NCBI GenBank assembly: GCA_944391715.1
Contig: CALXUP010000012.1
Location: 1-41,251, forward strand
DNA from: an uncultured Alphaproteobacteria bacterium
GTDB lineage: Bacteria > Pseudomonadota > Alphaproteobacteria > RF32 > CAG-239
Direction of reading: 5' to 3'
Length of the DNA stretch: 41,251 nt
The translations under genes and the position numbers were made by a program. The notes under the pieces are model-generated. The model saw only the letters and a program-made list of their open reading frames with translations, had not been told where the DNA came from and ran no database searches. Of the stretch, positions 23,711 to 31,866 are shown one piece after another (within the stretch, counting starts at the first letter, position 1; every line of letters starts with the position of its first letter).

Positions 23711-26392
23711 ATGAGTAAATGGGTATATACATTTGGTGACGGCAAAGCCGAAGGCGATGCCAGCATGCGTAATCTCCTTGGCGGTAAAGGTGCCAACCTT
23801 GCAGAGATGAATAAGGTCGGCTTGCCTGTACCTCCCGGATTTACCGTAACAACAGAAGTTTGTACGTATTATTACAACAATGACAAAACTTATCCGGCTG
23901 ATTTGAAAGATCAGGTTCGCGAGGCTGTTGCCGGTGTTGAAAAAATCATGGGCAAAAAATTTGCCGATGCCAACAATCCGTTGCTCTTCTCCGTTCGTTC
24001 CGGCGCCCGCGTTTCCATGCCGGGTATGATGGACACCGTTTTGAACCTCGGTTTGAACGATGAAACGGTTAAGGCTCTGGCCAAAGCTTCCGGTTCCGAG
24101 AGATTTGCTTACGACTCTTATCGTCGTTTCCTGCAAATGTTCTCCGACGTTGTTTTGGGGGCTGACCTCAATTTGTATGAAGAAGCTTTGGAAAATATGA
24201 AAAAATCCAAAGGTTATAAATCCGATACCGATCTGACGGCTGAAGATTTGAAAGAACTGGTTAACCAATACAAAGCCATCGGCCAGAAAATTGGCAAAGT
24301 TGTTCCGCAGGATCCGTGGGATCAGTTGTGGGCAGGTATCGGCGCCGTATTCGGTTCCTGGATGGTTGACCGTGCCATTACTTATCGTAAACTGAACAAT
24401 ATTCCGGGCGACTGGGGTACAGCCGTTAACGTTCAGACCATGGTCTTCGGTAATGCCGGCGATGACTGCGCTACCGGTGTTTGCTTCTCCCGCGACCCGG
24501 CTACCGGTGAAAATGTTTACTACGGCGAATATCTGGTTAACGCTCAAGGCGAAGACGTTGTTGCCGGTATTCGTACACCGCAACCGATGGCTTCTAAAGG
24601 CGACGGCACTTCTCTGGAAGAAAAATGGCCGCACCTGTACAAAGAGCTGGTTGATGTTCGCAACAATCTGGAACAGCATTATAAAGATATGCAGGATATG
24701 GAATTCACCATTGAACACGGCAAACTCTGGATGCTGCAATGCCGTAACGGTAAACGTACCGCTCAGGCTGCCGTTCGTATGGCCGTAGAAATGGTTGAAG
24801 AAGGCCTGCTCAATAAAGAAGAGGCTATTATGCGCGTCGGTGCCGATCAGCTTGACCAGTTGCTGCACCCGATGTTGGATCCGAAAGCCAAGAAAAACGT
24901 TATCGCTACCGGTCTTCCGGCTTCTCCGGGCGCTGCCGTCGGCCGTGCCGTATTTAATGCCGAAGATGCTGAAGCTTGGGCTGCCAAAGGTGAGAAAGTT
25001 ATCCTTATCCGTAACGAAACTTCTCCGGAAGATATCGGCGGTATGCATGCTTCTCAGGGTGTTATTACTGCCCGCGGCGGTATGACCTCTCACGCAGCTG
25101 TTGTTGCCCGCGGTATGGGTACGCCGTGCGTTTCCGGTTCTCATGAGATCCACATTGATTATGCCAAAAAGACGATGACGACCGACAAAGGCGTTGTTAT
25201 CAAAGAAGGTGACTGGGTATCTTTGGACGGCGGTAAAGGTCAGATTATCGAAGGCCAGGTTCCGACTGTTAAAGCTGATACCAATACCGGTAATTTCGGT
25301 AAACTGATGAGCTGGGTTGATGAAATCCGCACAATGGAAGTTCGCGCTAACGCCGAAACTCCGAAAGACGCTCAGACTGCCCGCGACTTTGGCGCTCAGG
25401 GTATTGGTCTGGCTCGTACCGAACATATGTTCTTTGATGCTGACCGTATTCCTGATATGCGTGCCATGATTTTGGCCGAAAACGAAGAAGGCCGTCGTGC
25501 CGCTTTGGCTCGTCTGCTGCCGTATCAGAAGCAGGACTTCAAAGACCTGTTCAAGATTATGGAAGGTCTGCCGGTTGTTATCCGCCTGTTGGATCCGCCT
25601 TTGCACGAGTTCTTGCCGCATACTGATGCCGAAATGCAGGAATTGGCTGATAAAATGGGTATGACTTTGGAAAAAGTTAAACAACGCGCCAATGCTTTGC
25701 ATGAAGCTAACCCGATGTTGGGTCACCGCGGCTGCCGTCTGCCGATTACCTATCCGGAAATCTGCGAGATGCAGACCCGCGCTATTTTGGAAGCTGCTTT
25801 GGAATGCGAAGAAGCCGGTGTTAAAGTTCTGCCGGAAATTGAAGTTCCGTTGACAGGTTCCAAGAAAGAACTCGATATTGTTAAAGCGATTATTGACAGC
25901 ACAGCCGAAAAAATCTTTGCCGAAAAAGGCAAGAAGATTAAGTATGAAGTCGGTTCCATGATTGAATTGCCGCGTGCTGCCCTGAAAGCTGACGAACTGG
26001 CTCAGTCTGCCGAATTCTTCGGTTTCGGTACCAACGACCTGACCCAGACGACTTTGGGTATGAGCCGTGATGATACCGGTGCTATTTTGGATGAATACCG
26101 TGCCCGCGGCGTTTATGTTGCAGATCCGTTTGCTTCTATTGACGTTGAAGGCGTCGGCGTTCTGGTTAAGATGGCTTGTGAAAAAGCCCGCAGTTCTAAT
26201 CCGCACATCTGGTTGGGTGTTTGCGGTGAGCACGGCGGTGATCCGGCATCTATCGATTTCTTCCAGACTTGCGGTATGAACTATGTTTCCTGCTCTCCGT
26301 ACCGTGTACCGGTAGCTCGTCTGGCTGCAGCTCAGGCTGCCGTTCGTCATAAGGGCGAAAAGATTGAGAAAACCTGCCGCAAATGTGCTTAA
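23711..26392 (+). CDS. ppdK: Pyruvate, phosphate dikinase
   Basis: An 893-residue enzyme interconverting PEP, AMP and PPi with pyruvate, ATP and Pi. The N-terminal ATP-grasp domain starts KWVYTFGDGKAEGDASMRNLLGGKGANLAEM-like (positions 3-33), the central phosphohistidine domain has GGMTSHAAVVARGMGTPCV with catalytic H461, and the C-terminal PEP/pyruvate domain has GVCGEHGGDP with C838 as general acid. Length matches bacterial PPDK (about 880). AAGGAG lies 11 bp before the ATG. Codons are strongly biased towards CGT, GGT, GCT and CTG, unlike most neighbours, implying very high expression. In anaerobes PPDK often runs as a PPi-dependent pyruvate kinase, giving extra ATP. A strong terminator follows. 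Confidence 0.98.
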   Translation: MSKWVYTFGDGKAEGDASMRNLLGGKGANLAEMNKVGLPVPPGFTVTTEVCTYYYNNDKTYPADLKDQVREAVAGVEKIMGKKFADANNPLLFSVRSGARVSMPGMMDTVLNLGLNDETVKALAKASGSERFAYDSYRRFLQMFSDVVLGADLNLYEEALENMKKSKGYKSDTDLTAEDLKELVNQYKAIGQKIGKVVPQDPWDQLWAGIGAVFGSWMVDRAITYRKLNNIPGDWGTAVNVQTMVFGNAGDDCATGVCFSRDPATGENVYYGEYLVNAQGEDVVAGIRTPQPMASKGDGTSLEEKWPHLYKELVDVRNNLEQHYKDMQDMEFTIEHGKLWMLQCRNGKRTAQAAVRMAVEMVEEGLLNKEEAIMRVGADQLDQLLHPMLDPKAKKNVIATGLPASPGAAVGRAVFNAEDAEAWAAKGEKVILIRNETSPEDIGGMHASQGVITARGGMTSHAAVVARGMGTPCVSGSHEIHIDYAKKTMTTDKGVVIKEGDWVSLDGGKGQIIEGQVPTVKADTNTGNFGKLMSWVDEIRTMEVRANAETPKDAQTARDFGAQGIGLARTEHMFFDADRIPDMRAMILAENEEGRRAALARLLPYQKQDFKDLFKIMEGLPVVIRLLDPPLHEFLPHTDAEMQELADKMGMTLEKVKQRANALHEANPMLGHRGCRLPITYPEICEMQTRAILEAALECEEAGVKVLPEIEVPLTGSKKELDIVKAIIDSTAEKIFAEKGKKIKYEVGSMIELPRAALKADELAQSAEFFGFGTNDLTQTTLGMSRDDTGAILDEYRARGVYVADPFASIDVEGVGVLVKMACEKARSSNPHIWLGVCGEHGGDPASIDFFQTCGMNYVSCSPYRVPVARLAAAQAAVRHKGEKIEKTCRKCA

Positions 26393-26421
26393 TTGAGCTC
26401 GTTTGAAGCAAAATAGAAAAA

Positions 26422-26453
26422 ACGTCCGGATTAAAGTCCGGGCGTTTTTTTTT
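26422..26453 (+). terminator. Terminator of ppdK
   Basis: ACGTCCGGA (26422-26430), loop TTAAAG, TCCGGGCGT (26437-26445), then nine T to 26453. One G-T wobble in the stem. It lies 30 bp past the ppdK stop. Confidence 0.9.
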
Positions 26454-26483
26454 GATGCTGGGTGAGTTTTTTGCGGGCAAAAG

Positions 26484-26512
26484 AAAAACCTCCGTTTGAG
26501 CGGAGGTTTTTT
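26484..26512. terminator. Bidirectional terminator
   Basis: AACCTCCG (26487-26494), loop TTTGAG, CGGAGGTT (26501-26508), with A-run before and T-run after, so it can work on both strands. On the minus strand it ends the small gene at 26533; on the plus strand it backs up the ppdK terminator. Confidence 0.85.
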
Positions 26513-26532
26513 AGGTATTCTGACCTGAAACT

Positions 26533-26718
26533 CTAAATACTGATGTCGACAATTTGTCCTTTGGCGCCACTTGCCGCAATGGCTGTTTGAATTTGGGTAT
26601 TTTTTTCAGTTTCAGCAATTTTCTCCTGAACCTGAAGCGCGGTTTTCATATCACTTAGTTGAGACGAGTTTATTATTGGCGGATAAGAACCGTAATTGGA
26701 TGAAATATTCATGCTCAT
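26533..26718 (-). CDS. Small YjfB-like protein (putative motility-associated)
   Basis: 61 residues. The pattern of a short helical body (LSDMKTALQVQEKIAETEKN) ending in a Gly then VDISI resembles the YjfB putative motility protein family (PF14070), which has a similar length and a C-terminal (V/I)D(I/V)-type end. AAGGA lies 8 bp before the ATG at 26718, a second ATG (26712) is in frame, and a terminator follows, so it is probably real. No flagellar gene is present in the window, so function is unclear. Confidence 0.6.
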   Translation of the reverse strand: MSMNISSNYGSYPPIINSSQLSDMKTALQVQEKIAETEKNTQIQTAIAASGAKGQIVDISI

Positions 26719-26795
26719 GTGTTTAGTCCTTTACTGTCCAAACCAAAATTTATTATAGCATAAATTTGCCGTTTGGTCAAGTTTGGGGCGGAGCC

Positions 26796-26819
26796 AAAAA
26801 AAACGCCGGAAATCCGGCG
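26796..26819 (-). terminator. Orphan minus-strand terminator
   Basis: CGCCGGA (26804-26810), AA, TCCGGCG (26813-26819) with eight T on the minus strand (26803-26796). It is a strong intrinsic terminator, yet the nearest upstream minus-strand gene (ettA) has its own terminator at 27183-27212. It therefore appears to end a separate transcript from the interval between them. Confidence 0.8.
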
Positions 26820-27136
26820 CTTTTAGGTAATGAGATGTTGTTATTCTTTTTTCAGCCGAATATGAGCTGCTTATGAATTATCTTTTTGGTGTGTTTTTCA
26901 CATTTAGAGATAATCTTTTTCGGTCGTGTCGGATTTTATGCGATTACGAAAAATGCCGGTGATTTTTTTGATGACGGAACTCGGGCAGAAAATTGTTTCT
27001 TTTCAGAGCCTTTGAACATCTTTTTCGTTTAATCAGGCAAAAGTATTTGCGCATAAAAATAATAAAGCCGAAATTTAAAAAATTATGTTTTTTTCTCATA
27101 AATAAAAATAATTAAAGATTAATAATGCTTGTTTTG
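26796..27136 (-). ncRNA. Candidate small RNA or short-peptide transcript
   Basis: This 340-base stretch shows no long gene but is bounded by a near-consensus minus-strand promoter (27143-27170) and a strong minus-strand terminator (26796-26819). The predicted transcript runs from about 27136 to 26796. It contains a 51-codon frame, beginning MRKKHNFLNFGFIIF, that is rich in Lys, Arg and His but lacks a Shine-Dalgarno. It does not carry the landmarks of RNase P RNA, tmRNA, SRP RNA or 6S RNA that I could check by eye. It could be a regulatory RNA, a leaderless basic peptide, or a decayed gene remnant. Confidence 0.4.
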
Positions 27137-27142
27137 ATGTAA

Positions 27143-27170
27143 ATTATATATTGACGATTTTTTTTGTCAA
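27143..27170 (-). promoter_or_regulatory. Near-consensus promoter of the orphan transcript
   Basis: On the minus strand TTGACA (27170-27165), a 16-bp spacer and TATAAT (27148-27143): both hexamers are perfect. On the plus strand ATTGAC (27150-27155) and GTCAAT (27166-27171) form an inverted repeat straddling the -35 region, a possible operator. Confidence 0.65.
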
Positions 27171-27182
27171 TGCTGTTTTGTC

Positions 27183-27212
27183 AAAAAAAGACCCTTATAT
27201 GAAATAAGGGTC
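27183..27212 (-). terminator. Terminator of ettA
   Basis: GACCCTTAT (27190-27198), a 5-base loop and ATAAGGGTC (27204-27212) make a perfect 9-bp stem, followed on the minus strand by seven T (27189-27183). It lies 22 bp past the ettA stop. Confidence 0.88.
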
Positions 27213-27234
27213 CTGCTGCTTAAAATAATGCGGC

Positions 27235-28914
27235 TTAGCGAATTAGCGGTTTATATTTAATCCGGTGCGGATTGACGGCATCTTCGCCGAGGCGGCGTTT
27301 TTTGTCTTTTTCATATTCTTCAAAGTTGCCTTCAAACCAAACGACGCGGCTGTCGCCTTCATAAGCCAGAATGTGAGTGGCCAAGCGGTCTAAAAACCAG
27401 CGGTCGTGCGATGTTACCAAAACACAACCGGGATATTCCATAATGCCTTCTTCCAGAGCGCGCAGCGTATCGACGTCCAGGTCGTTGGTCGGTTCGTCAA
27501 GCAAGATGACATTGGCGCCTTTTTTGAGCATTTTAGCCAGATGAACGCGGTTTCTCTCACCGCCGGAAAGTTGTCCGACTTTTTTCTGCTGGTCAGCGCC
27601 TTTGAAGTTGAATTGTCCGACATAAGCACGGGACGGCATTTCTTTTTTGCCGAGCTGAATCATATCCAGACCGTCGGAGATTTCTTCCCAGACGGTTTTG
27701 TTCGGGTCGAGCTCATCACGCGATTGGTCAACATAACCGAGATCGACGCTCTCCCCGATGCGAATCGTTCCCGAATCGGGCTGTTCCTGTCCGGTGATCA
27801 TTCTGAAAAGGGTGGTTTTGCCGGCGCCGTTCGGGCCGATGATGCCAACGATGGCTCCTTTCGGAATCTTGAAAGAAAGGTTGTCTATCAGCAGTTTGTC
27901 GCCGTAGCCTTTGGAGATCCCGTCAGCCTCAATGACCAAATCACCAAGCCGGTCGGTCATCGGAATATTGATACTGGCAAAGGAGATTTTGTCTTTGCCT
28001 GCCTGAGCCAGAAGTTCTTCGTAAGCGTTAATACGCGCTTTGGATTTTGCCTGACGTGCTTTAGGGTTTTTCTGAATCCATTCCAGCTCGTTAGCCAGTG
28101 TTTTCTGGCGGGCGGTTTCTTCGCGGGATTCCTGTTCAAGGCGTTTTTGTTTTTGCTCCAGCCAGGAAGAATAGTTACCCTCGTACGGGATGCCCTGTCC
28201 GCGGTCAAGTTCAAGTATCCAGCCGGTAACGTTATCAAGAAAGTAACGGTCGTGTGTTACCATAACAACGGTTCCGTTGTAGTTTTGCAAGTGTTTTTCC
28301 AGCCAAGCCACGGACTCGGCATCCAGGTGGTTGGTCGGCTCGTCCAAAAGCAGCATATCCGGTTTTTGCAGCAACAGACGGCAGAGGGCGACGCGGCGTT
28401 TTTCTCCGCCGGAGAGTTTGGTGACGTCGGCATCGGCCGGCGGGCAGCGCAGGGCATCCATGGCGATTTCAATTGTCCGTTCAAAATCCCAACCGTCGCA
28501 GGCATCGATTTTTTCCTGCAAAGCGGCCTGTTCCTCAATCAGCGCATTCATTTCTTCATCGCTCATCGGCTCGGCGAATTTGGCGGAAACTTCTTCAAAG
28601 CGTTTTAACAGATCGCGGGTTTCTCCCAAACCGTCCATAATGTTTTCTATAACGTTTTTAGACGGATCGAGTTTGGGCTCCTGTTCAAGATAGCCGACAC
28701 GGACGCCTTCGGCAGCCCAGGCCTCTCCGTTGAAATCCTTATCGACTCCGGCCATAATTTTTAACAGGGTGGATTTTCCGGCGCCGTTAACGCCCAGTAC
28801 GCCGATTTTGGCACCGGGCAGAAAAGACAGCGTAATGCCTTTGAAAAGCTCTTTGCCGCCGGGGAAAACTTTTGTCAGATTCTGCATGACAAAAATATAC
28901 TGGTATGAAGCCAT
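27235..28914 (-). CDS. ettA: Energy-dependent translational throttle protein EttA (ABC-F)
   Basis: A 559-residue soluble ABC-F ATPase that binds the ribosomal E site and couples initiation to energy charge. It has two ABC domains with Walker [10 protein letters not shown] (about 39-47) and GPNGAGKTT, signatures LSGGEKRR and LSGGERNR, and Walker B with [11 protein letters not shown] and [11 protein letters not shown]. An inter-domain linker and the arm are present, and the C-terminal [10 protein letters not shown] resembles the EttA end. The length matches the family (about 555). No membrane domain is present, so it is not a transporter. AGAAAAAAT precedes the ATG. Confidence 0.96.
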   Translation of the reverse strand: MASYQYIFVMQNLTKVFPGGKELFKGITLSFLPGAKIGVLGVNGAGKSTLLKIMAGVDKDFNGEAWAAEGVRVGYLEQEPKLDPSKNVIENIMDGLGETRDLLKRFEEVSAKFAEPMSDEEMNALIEEQAALQEKIDACDGWDFERTIEIAMDALRCPPADADVTKLSGGEKRRVALCRLLLQKPDMLLLDEPTNHLDAESVAWLEKHLQNYNGTVVMVTHDRYFLDNVTGWILELDRGQGIPYEGNYSSWLEQKQKRLEQESREETARQKTLANELEWIQKNPKARQAKSKARINAYEELLAQAGKDKISFASINIPMTDRLGDLVIEADGISKGYGDKLLIDNLSFKIPKGAIVGIIGPNGAGKTTLFRMITGQEQPDSGTIRIGESVDLGYVDQSRDELDPNKTVWEEISDGLDMIQLGKKEMPSRAYVGQFNFKGADQQKKVGQLSGGERNRVHLAKMLKKGANVILLDEPTNDLDVDTLRALEEGIMEYPGCVLVTSHDRWFLDRLATHILAYEGDSRVVWFEGNFEEYEKDKKRRLGEDAVNPHRIKYKPLIR

Positions 28915-28994
28915 ATTTTTTCTCCATTATCAGGGTTAAATATTAATTGCGCCAAGTATAGCGAAAAGTTTTGATTTTGCAAGAAAGTTATTTG

Positions 28995-29621
28995 TTAGCG
29001 TCGGCTGATATGTTTGACGCTCGACGGGCCGCGGGCAGCGGAGGATGCTGCCGGAGCAGGGACTGCGTTGCCGGTCGCGGCGTTTTCATACCGGGGGAGC
29101 GGTTCCGGTTTTAATGACGTTATCTGCAGCGGGGCTTGTCCGGAAGCGGGGGCTGCTTTTTTCCGGTTGTTATATATATTCTGAGCAGAACGGATTTCCG
29201 GCGCGGAAGAATCGTAAATCAGCGAGGCGTCGTAAGGGCGGACGGGTTTGATGATTTTTCCGTCCGGCATTTTTAACGAACCGTCGGCATAAAGCGTAAT
29301 GTTAAAAATATCCTGATTATCAAAGCGGCGGACAATCAGCGGACATTCGTAAAAACCGTCCATTTGCTTTGACATATAAGCGTTGGCTTTGGCCTGATTG
29401 TAGGCATACATCGCTTCGTTCATTGTTTCCAGATCCGGTGCTTTGGTCAGCATAATTGCCCGGGCCAGCATTTCAAAGGTTGTATAGCGGGAAGAACCGC
29501 AGGCCATGCCCTGACCGCTGACGGCACCCAGAGCCTTGACTTCTTCCATATAGGGCATTTGGGCAGAAACCGCGGAGGCGAATGAGGCAAAAACAGAACA
29601 AAGCAACAAAAATTTTTTCAT
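28995..29621 (-). CDS. Exported protein of unknown function
   Basis: 208 residues starting at ATG 29621 (AGGAAAAG upstream). The longer frame to 29789 would lack a signal peptide and runs antisense through the rpmJ promoter. The signal peptide is KKFLLLCSVFASFASAVSAQ, cut after about residue 20. The mature part has a helical segment (MACGSSRYTTFEMLARAIMLTKAPDL) and a beta-like segment (FYECPLIVRRFDNQDIFNITLYADGSLKMPDG) with two cysteines that could form a disulfide. The Pro/Ala-rich tail is probably disordered. It is divergent from rpmJ. Not recognised. Confidence 0.75.
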   Translation of the reverse strand: MKKFLLLCSVFASFASAVSAQMPYMEEVKALGAVSGQGMACGSSRYTTFEMLARAIMLTKAPDLETMNEAMYAYNQAKANAYMSKQMDGFYECPLIVRRFDNQDIFNITLYADGSLKMPDGKIIKPVRPYDASLIYDSSAPEIRSAQNIYNNRKKAAPASGQAPLQITSLKPEPLPRYENAATGNAVPAPAASSAARGPSSVKHISRR

Positions 29622-29710
29622 TTTTCTTTTCCTGATTGCAGATTTATGCCGATTATAGTGAAAATATTTGCTTTTGCAAAATCTTTTTTCAGAAATCGTA
29701 TAAATTTTGG

Positions 29711-29739
29711 TTGACAAAGCGGAAGTTTTGGCATAAGTT
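29711..29739 (+). promoter_or_regulatory. Promoter of rpmJ
   Basis: TTGACA (29711-29716), a 17-bp spacer and TAAGTT (29734-29739), about 31 bp upstream of the rpmJ ATG. The -35 box is perfect. Confidence 0.65.
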
Positions 29740-29770
29740 GCGGGCAAACATTTCGTGTAAGGAAAGAAAA

Positions 29771-29896
29771 ATGAAAATTTACAGCTCATTGAAATCGAAA
29801 AAAGTACGTGACAAGGACTGCAAAATTGTTCGCCGCAAAGGTCGCGTATACGTTATTAACAAAAAGAACCCGAAGCTCAAGGCTCGTCAGGGTTAA
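29771..29896 (+). CDS. rpmJ: Ribosomal protein bL36
   Basis: 41 residues, the standard size of the long (type B-like) L36 used in alphaproteobacteria. Conserved segments are [26 protein letters not shown] and the KLKARQG end. Only one Cys (C17) is left, so the zinc-ribbon ligands are missing (C-minus form). It binds 23S rRNA in the large subunit. AAGGAAAGAAAA precedes the ATG and a terminator follows. A longer frame in the same phase from 29636 is not used. Confidence 0.93.
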   Translation: MKIYSSLKSKKVRDKDCKIVRRKGRVYVINKKNPKLKARQG

Positions 29897-29929
29897 TTGC
29901 TTGTTGAACGAACAGACAGATTTTTAAAA

Positions 29930-29958
29930 AAGGCGCCGTTGTTAAGCGCCTTTTTTTT
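29930..29958 (+). terminator. Terminator of rpmJ
   Basis: AAGGCGC, loop, GCGCCTT (ending about 29952), then a T-run to 29958. A preceding A-run also makes it usable from the minus strand. Confidence 0.88.
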
Positions 29959-30154
29959 CTTGCCAAAAATGTTTTTTTCGAATCTTAGAACCTCTTGTGC
30001 TGTCACTCAGATGCTTTCAAAACATCTTTGAACCGGATATAAAACTAAAAGACAGCAAAAATTTATCCCCTTTAAAAGTGCTTGTTTTTTTTATATTTTC
30101 TGCGGATTGTACGGCAAGTTATGCCCCGTTCGGACGGAAAGCAAAAAATAATAC

Positions 30155-30184
30155 TTGCCAAATTGGGATTTTCTGTGCTAACAA
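30155..30184 (+). promoter_or_regulatory. Weak promoter candidate for acpP
   Basis: TTGCCA (30155-30160), an 18-bp spacer and TAACAA (30179-30184), about 60 bp before acpP. The 29959-30246 interval holds no credible gene; the frame at 29997-30203 has no ribosome binding site and looks spurious. GAGG before the acpP start is the only other feature seen. Confidence 0.35.
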
Positions 30185-30246
30185 ATCATCACAGGCCGCT
30201 TAACGGTTTGATTAATTTGTTTTAATATTTTTTTGAGGTTTATCAT

Positions 30247-30480
30247 ATGACTGATACAGCTAATCGCGTTAAGAAAATCGTTGCAGAACACCTTGGTGTT
30301 GAAGAAGCAAAAGTTACCGACAATGCAAGCTTCATTGACGATTTGGGCGCAGACAGTTTGGATACGGTAGAATTGGTTATGGCTTTTGAAGAAGAATTCG
30401 GTTGCGAAATTCCTGACGAAGCTGCTGAAAAAATTCTTACCGTTAAAGATGCTATCGACTATCTTTCTAAGAATGCCTAG
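30247..30480 (+). CDS. acpP: Acyl carrier protein
   Basis: A 77-residue acidic four-helix carrier for fatty acid synthesis. The phosphopantetheine attachment serine is S37 in [16 protein letters not shown], the universal AcpP motif. GAGG precedes the ATG. It is followed by a terminator and then fabF, the usual acpP-fabF order. Two diverged carrier-like proteins are encoded 2.5-3.5 kb downstream. Confidence 0.97.
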   Translation: MTDTANRVKKIVAEHLGVEEAKVTDNASFIDDLGADSLDTVELVMAFEEEFGCEIPDEAAEKILTVKDAIDYLSKNA

Positions 30481-30506
30481 TCTGTTTAGACTTGAAGAAT
30501 TGATGA

Positions 30507-30534
30507 AACTCGCTTGACTTATAGCGAGTTTTTT
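30507..30534 (+). terminator. Terminator of acpP
   Basis: ACTCGCT (30508-30514), 8-base loop, AGCGAGT (30523-30529), then six T. It ends acpP but overlaps the promoter candidate for fabF. Confidence 0.85.
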
Positions 30535-30542
30535 CATATAAA
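30514..30542 (+). promoter_or_regulatory. fabF promoter embedded in the acpP terminator
   Basis: TTGACT (30514-30519, within the terminator loop), a 17-bp spacer and TATAAA (30537-30542), 47 bp before fabF. Spacing is ideal. The hairpin and the promoter share DNA, so acpP can be made in excess while fabF-mltG have their own start. Confidence 0.5.
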
Positions 30543-30588
30543 ATAGTCGTGTCTTTTGACAGTTGATAATTTTTTATGAGGTTAATAT

Positions 30589-31866
30589 ATGAAAAGAGTT
30601 GTTGTTACCGGGCTTGGTATCGTTTCTCCGTTGGGAAGAGGCGTTGAGCATAACTGGAAAAGTCTTCTGGCCGGTAAATCCGGAATTAAAAAAATTGATA
30701 ATATCGATTTGAAAGATATTCCGGTGCAGATTGCCGGGCAAGTTCCCTGGGGAGATGGCGAGAACGAATTTAATCCCGATACGGTAATGCCTCCCAAAGA
30801 TCAAAAGAAAGTTGACAAGTTTATTTTATACGGTCTGGCAGCAGGAGCCGATGCTTTGGAAGATGCCGGTTGGAATGCCGAAACGGCCAGCGAAGAAGAA
30901 AAATGCCGCGCAGGCGTTATGATGGGATCCGGTATCGGAGGCTTGCAGGTTATTTATGATAATTCCATTTCTTTTTATGAAAACGGCATTAAAAAAATCT
31001 CTCCTTTCTTTATTCCTTCCTGTCTGATTAACCTTGTATCAGGAAACCTTTCCATTAAATACGGTCTTAAAGGGCCGAATCATGCCTGTGTTACGGCTTG
31101 TTCGACCGGTACGCATGCCATCGGCGATGCTGCCCGGATTATTGCAATGGGCGATGCCGATATGATGTTGGCCGGCGGTGCCGAATCGGCCGTTAACGTT
31201 CTCGGGTTGTCCGGTTTTGCCAGAATGAAGGCCGTTACGTCCGATTTTAACGACGCTCCCGAAAAAGCCTCCCGTCCGTGGGATAAAAACCGCAGCGGTT
31301 TTGTGATGGGTGAAGGTTCCGGCGCGTTGGTGCTGGAGGAATATGAGCATGCCAAAAAACGCGGCGCCAAGATTTATGCCGAGATTGTCGGGTATGGAAT
31401 GAGCGGTGACGCTTATCACATTACGGCACCTTCCGGCGACGGTGCATACCGTGCAATGAAGATGGCCGTTGAGCACGCCAAAGAGCACGGCGTTGAGCTG
31501 AAAGACATTAATTATATTAATGCTCACGGGACTTCAACCCCGGCCGGTGACGTTGGTGAGGCTTTGGCTGTTAAACGTCTGTTTGGCGATGAGCTTATCG
31601 GAAAAGTTTCAATGTCTTCAACTAAATCGGCCGTCGGGCATCTTCTGGGCGCTGCCGGTGCCGTTGAGGCTGTGTACAGCATTATGGCCATTAAAGAGCA
31701 GACCTGCCCGCCGACGTTGAATTTGGAAAATCCGGCTGATGAGCTGGAAGGCTTTGATTTGGTGCCGTTGAAAGCCAAAAAGCGCGAAATCCGGGCTGCA
31801 ATGTCCAATTCTTTTGGGTTCGGCGGAACAAACTCTTCTTTGATTTTCAAGAAATTTGAAGCCTGA
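30589..31866 (+). CDS. fabF: Beta-ketoacyl-ACP synthase II
   Basis: A 425-residue condensing enzyme of fatty acid elongation, joining malonyl-ACP to acyl-ACP. The Cys-His-His triad is C171 (in VTACSTGTHAIGDA), H313 (NAHGTSTPAGD) and H351 (VGHLLGAAGAVE). GFGGTNSSLIF near the end is the conserved Gly-rich strand. MKRVVVTGLGIVSPLG is the normal start, with GAGG upstream. The length is slightly above the usual 412. The stop overlaps the mltG start by 1 bp, the conserved fabF-mltG coupling seen in many alphaproteobacteria. Confidence 0.97.
   Translation: MKRVVVTGLGIVSPLGRGVEHNWKSLLAGKSGIKKIDNIDLKDIPVQIAGQVPWGDGENEFNPDTVMPPKDQKKVDKFILYGLAAGADALEDAGWNAETASEEEKCRAGVMMGSGIGGLQVIYDNSISFYENGIKKISPFFIPSCLINLVSGNLSIKYGLKGPNHACVTACSTGTHAIGDAARIIAMGDADMMLAGGAESAVNVLGLSGFARMKAVTSDFNDAPEKASRPWDKNRSGFVMGEGSGALVLEEYEHAKKRGAKIYAEIVGYGMSGDAYHITAPSGDGAYRAMKMAVEHAKEHGVELKDINYINAHGTSTPAGDVGEALAVKRLFGDELIGKVSMSSTKSAVGHLLGAAGAVEAVYSIMAIKEQTCPPTLNLENPADELEGFDLVPLKAKKREIRAAMSNSFGFGGTNSSLIFKKFEA

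Noticed and set aside
23672..26350. An 892-codon open frame on the minus strand, full length across ppdK
   Set aside because: It mirrors the strong codon bias of ppdK, which removes stops from the opposite strand. Its product is low-complexity (Phe, Asn, His-rich), lacks a ribosome binding site and matches nothing.
26820..27136. Known housekeeping RNA (RNase P, tmRNA, SRP or 6S)
   Set aside because: Conserved landmarks of these RNAs were looked for by eye and not found; only a generic small RNA call is kept.
27406..28608. A 400-codon plus-strand frame opposite ettA
   Set aside because: Shadow of ettA coding; no ribosome binding site or promoter, and the ettA motifs on the other strand are unambiguous.
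29997..30203. A 68-codon frame before acpP
   Set aside because: No ribosome binding site, odd composition and overlap with a possible acpP promoter.
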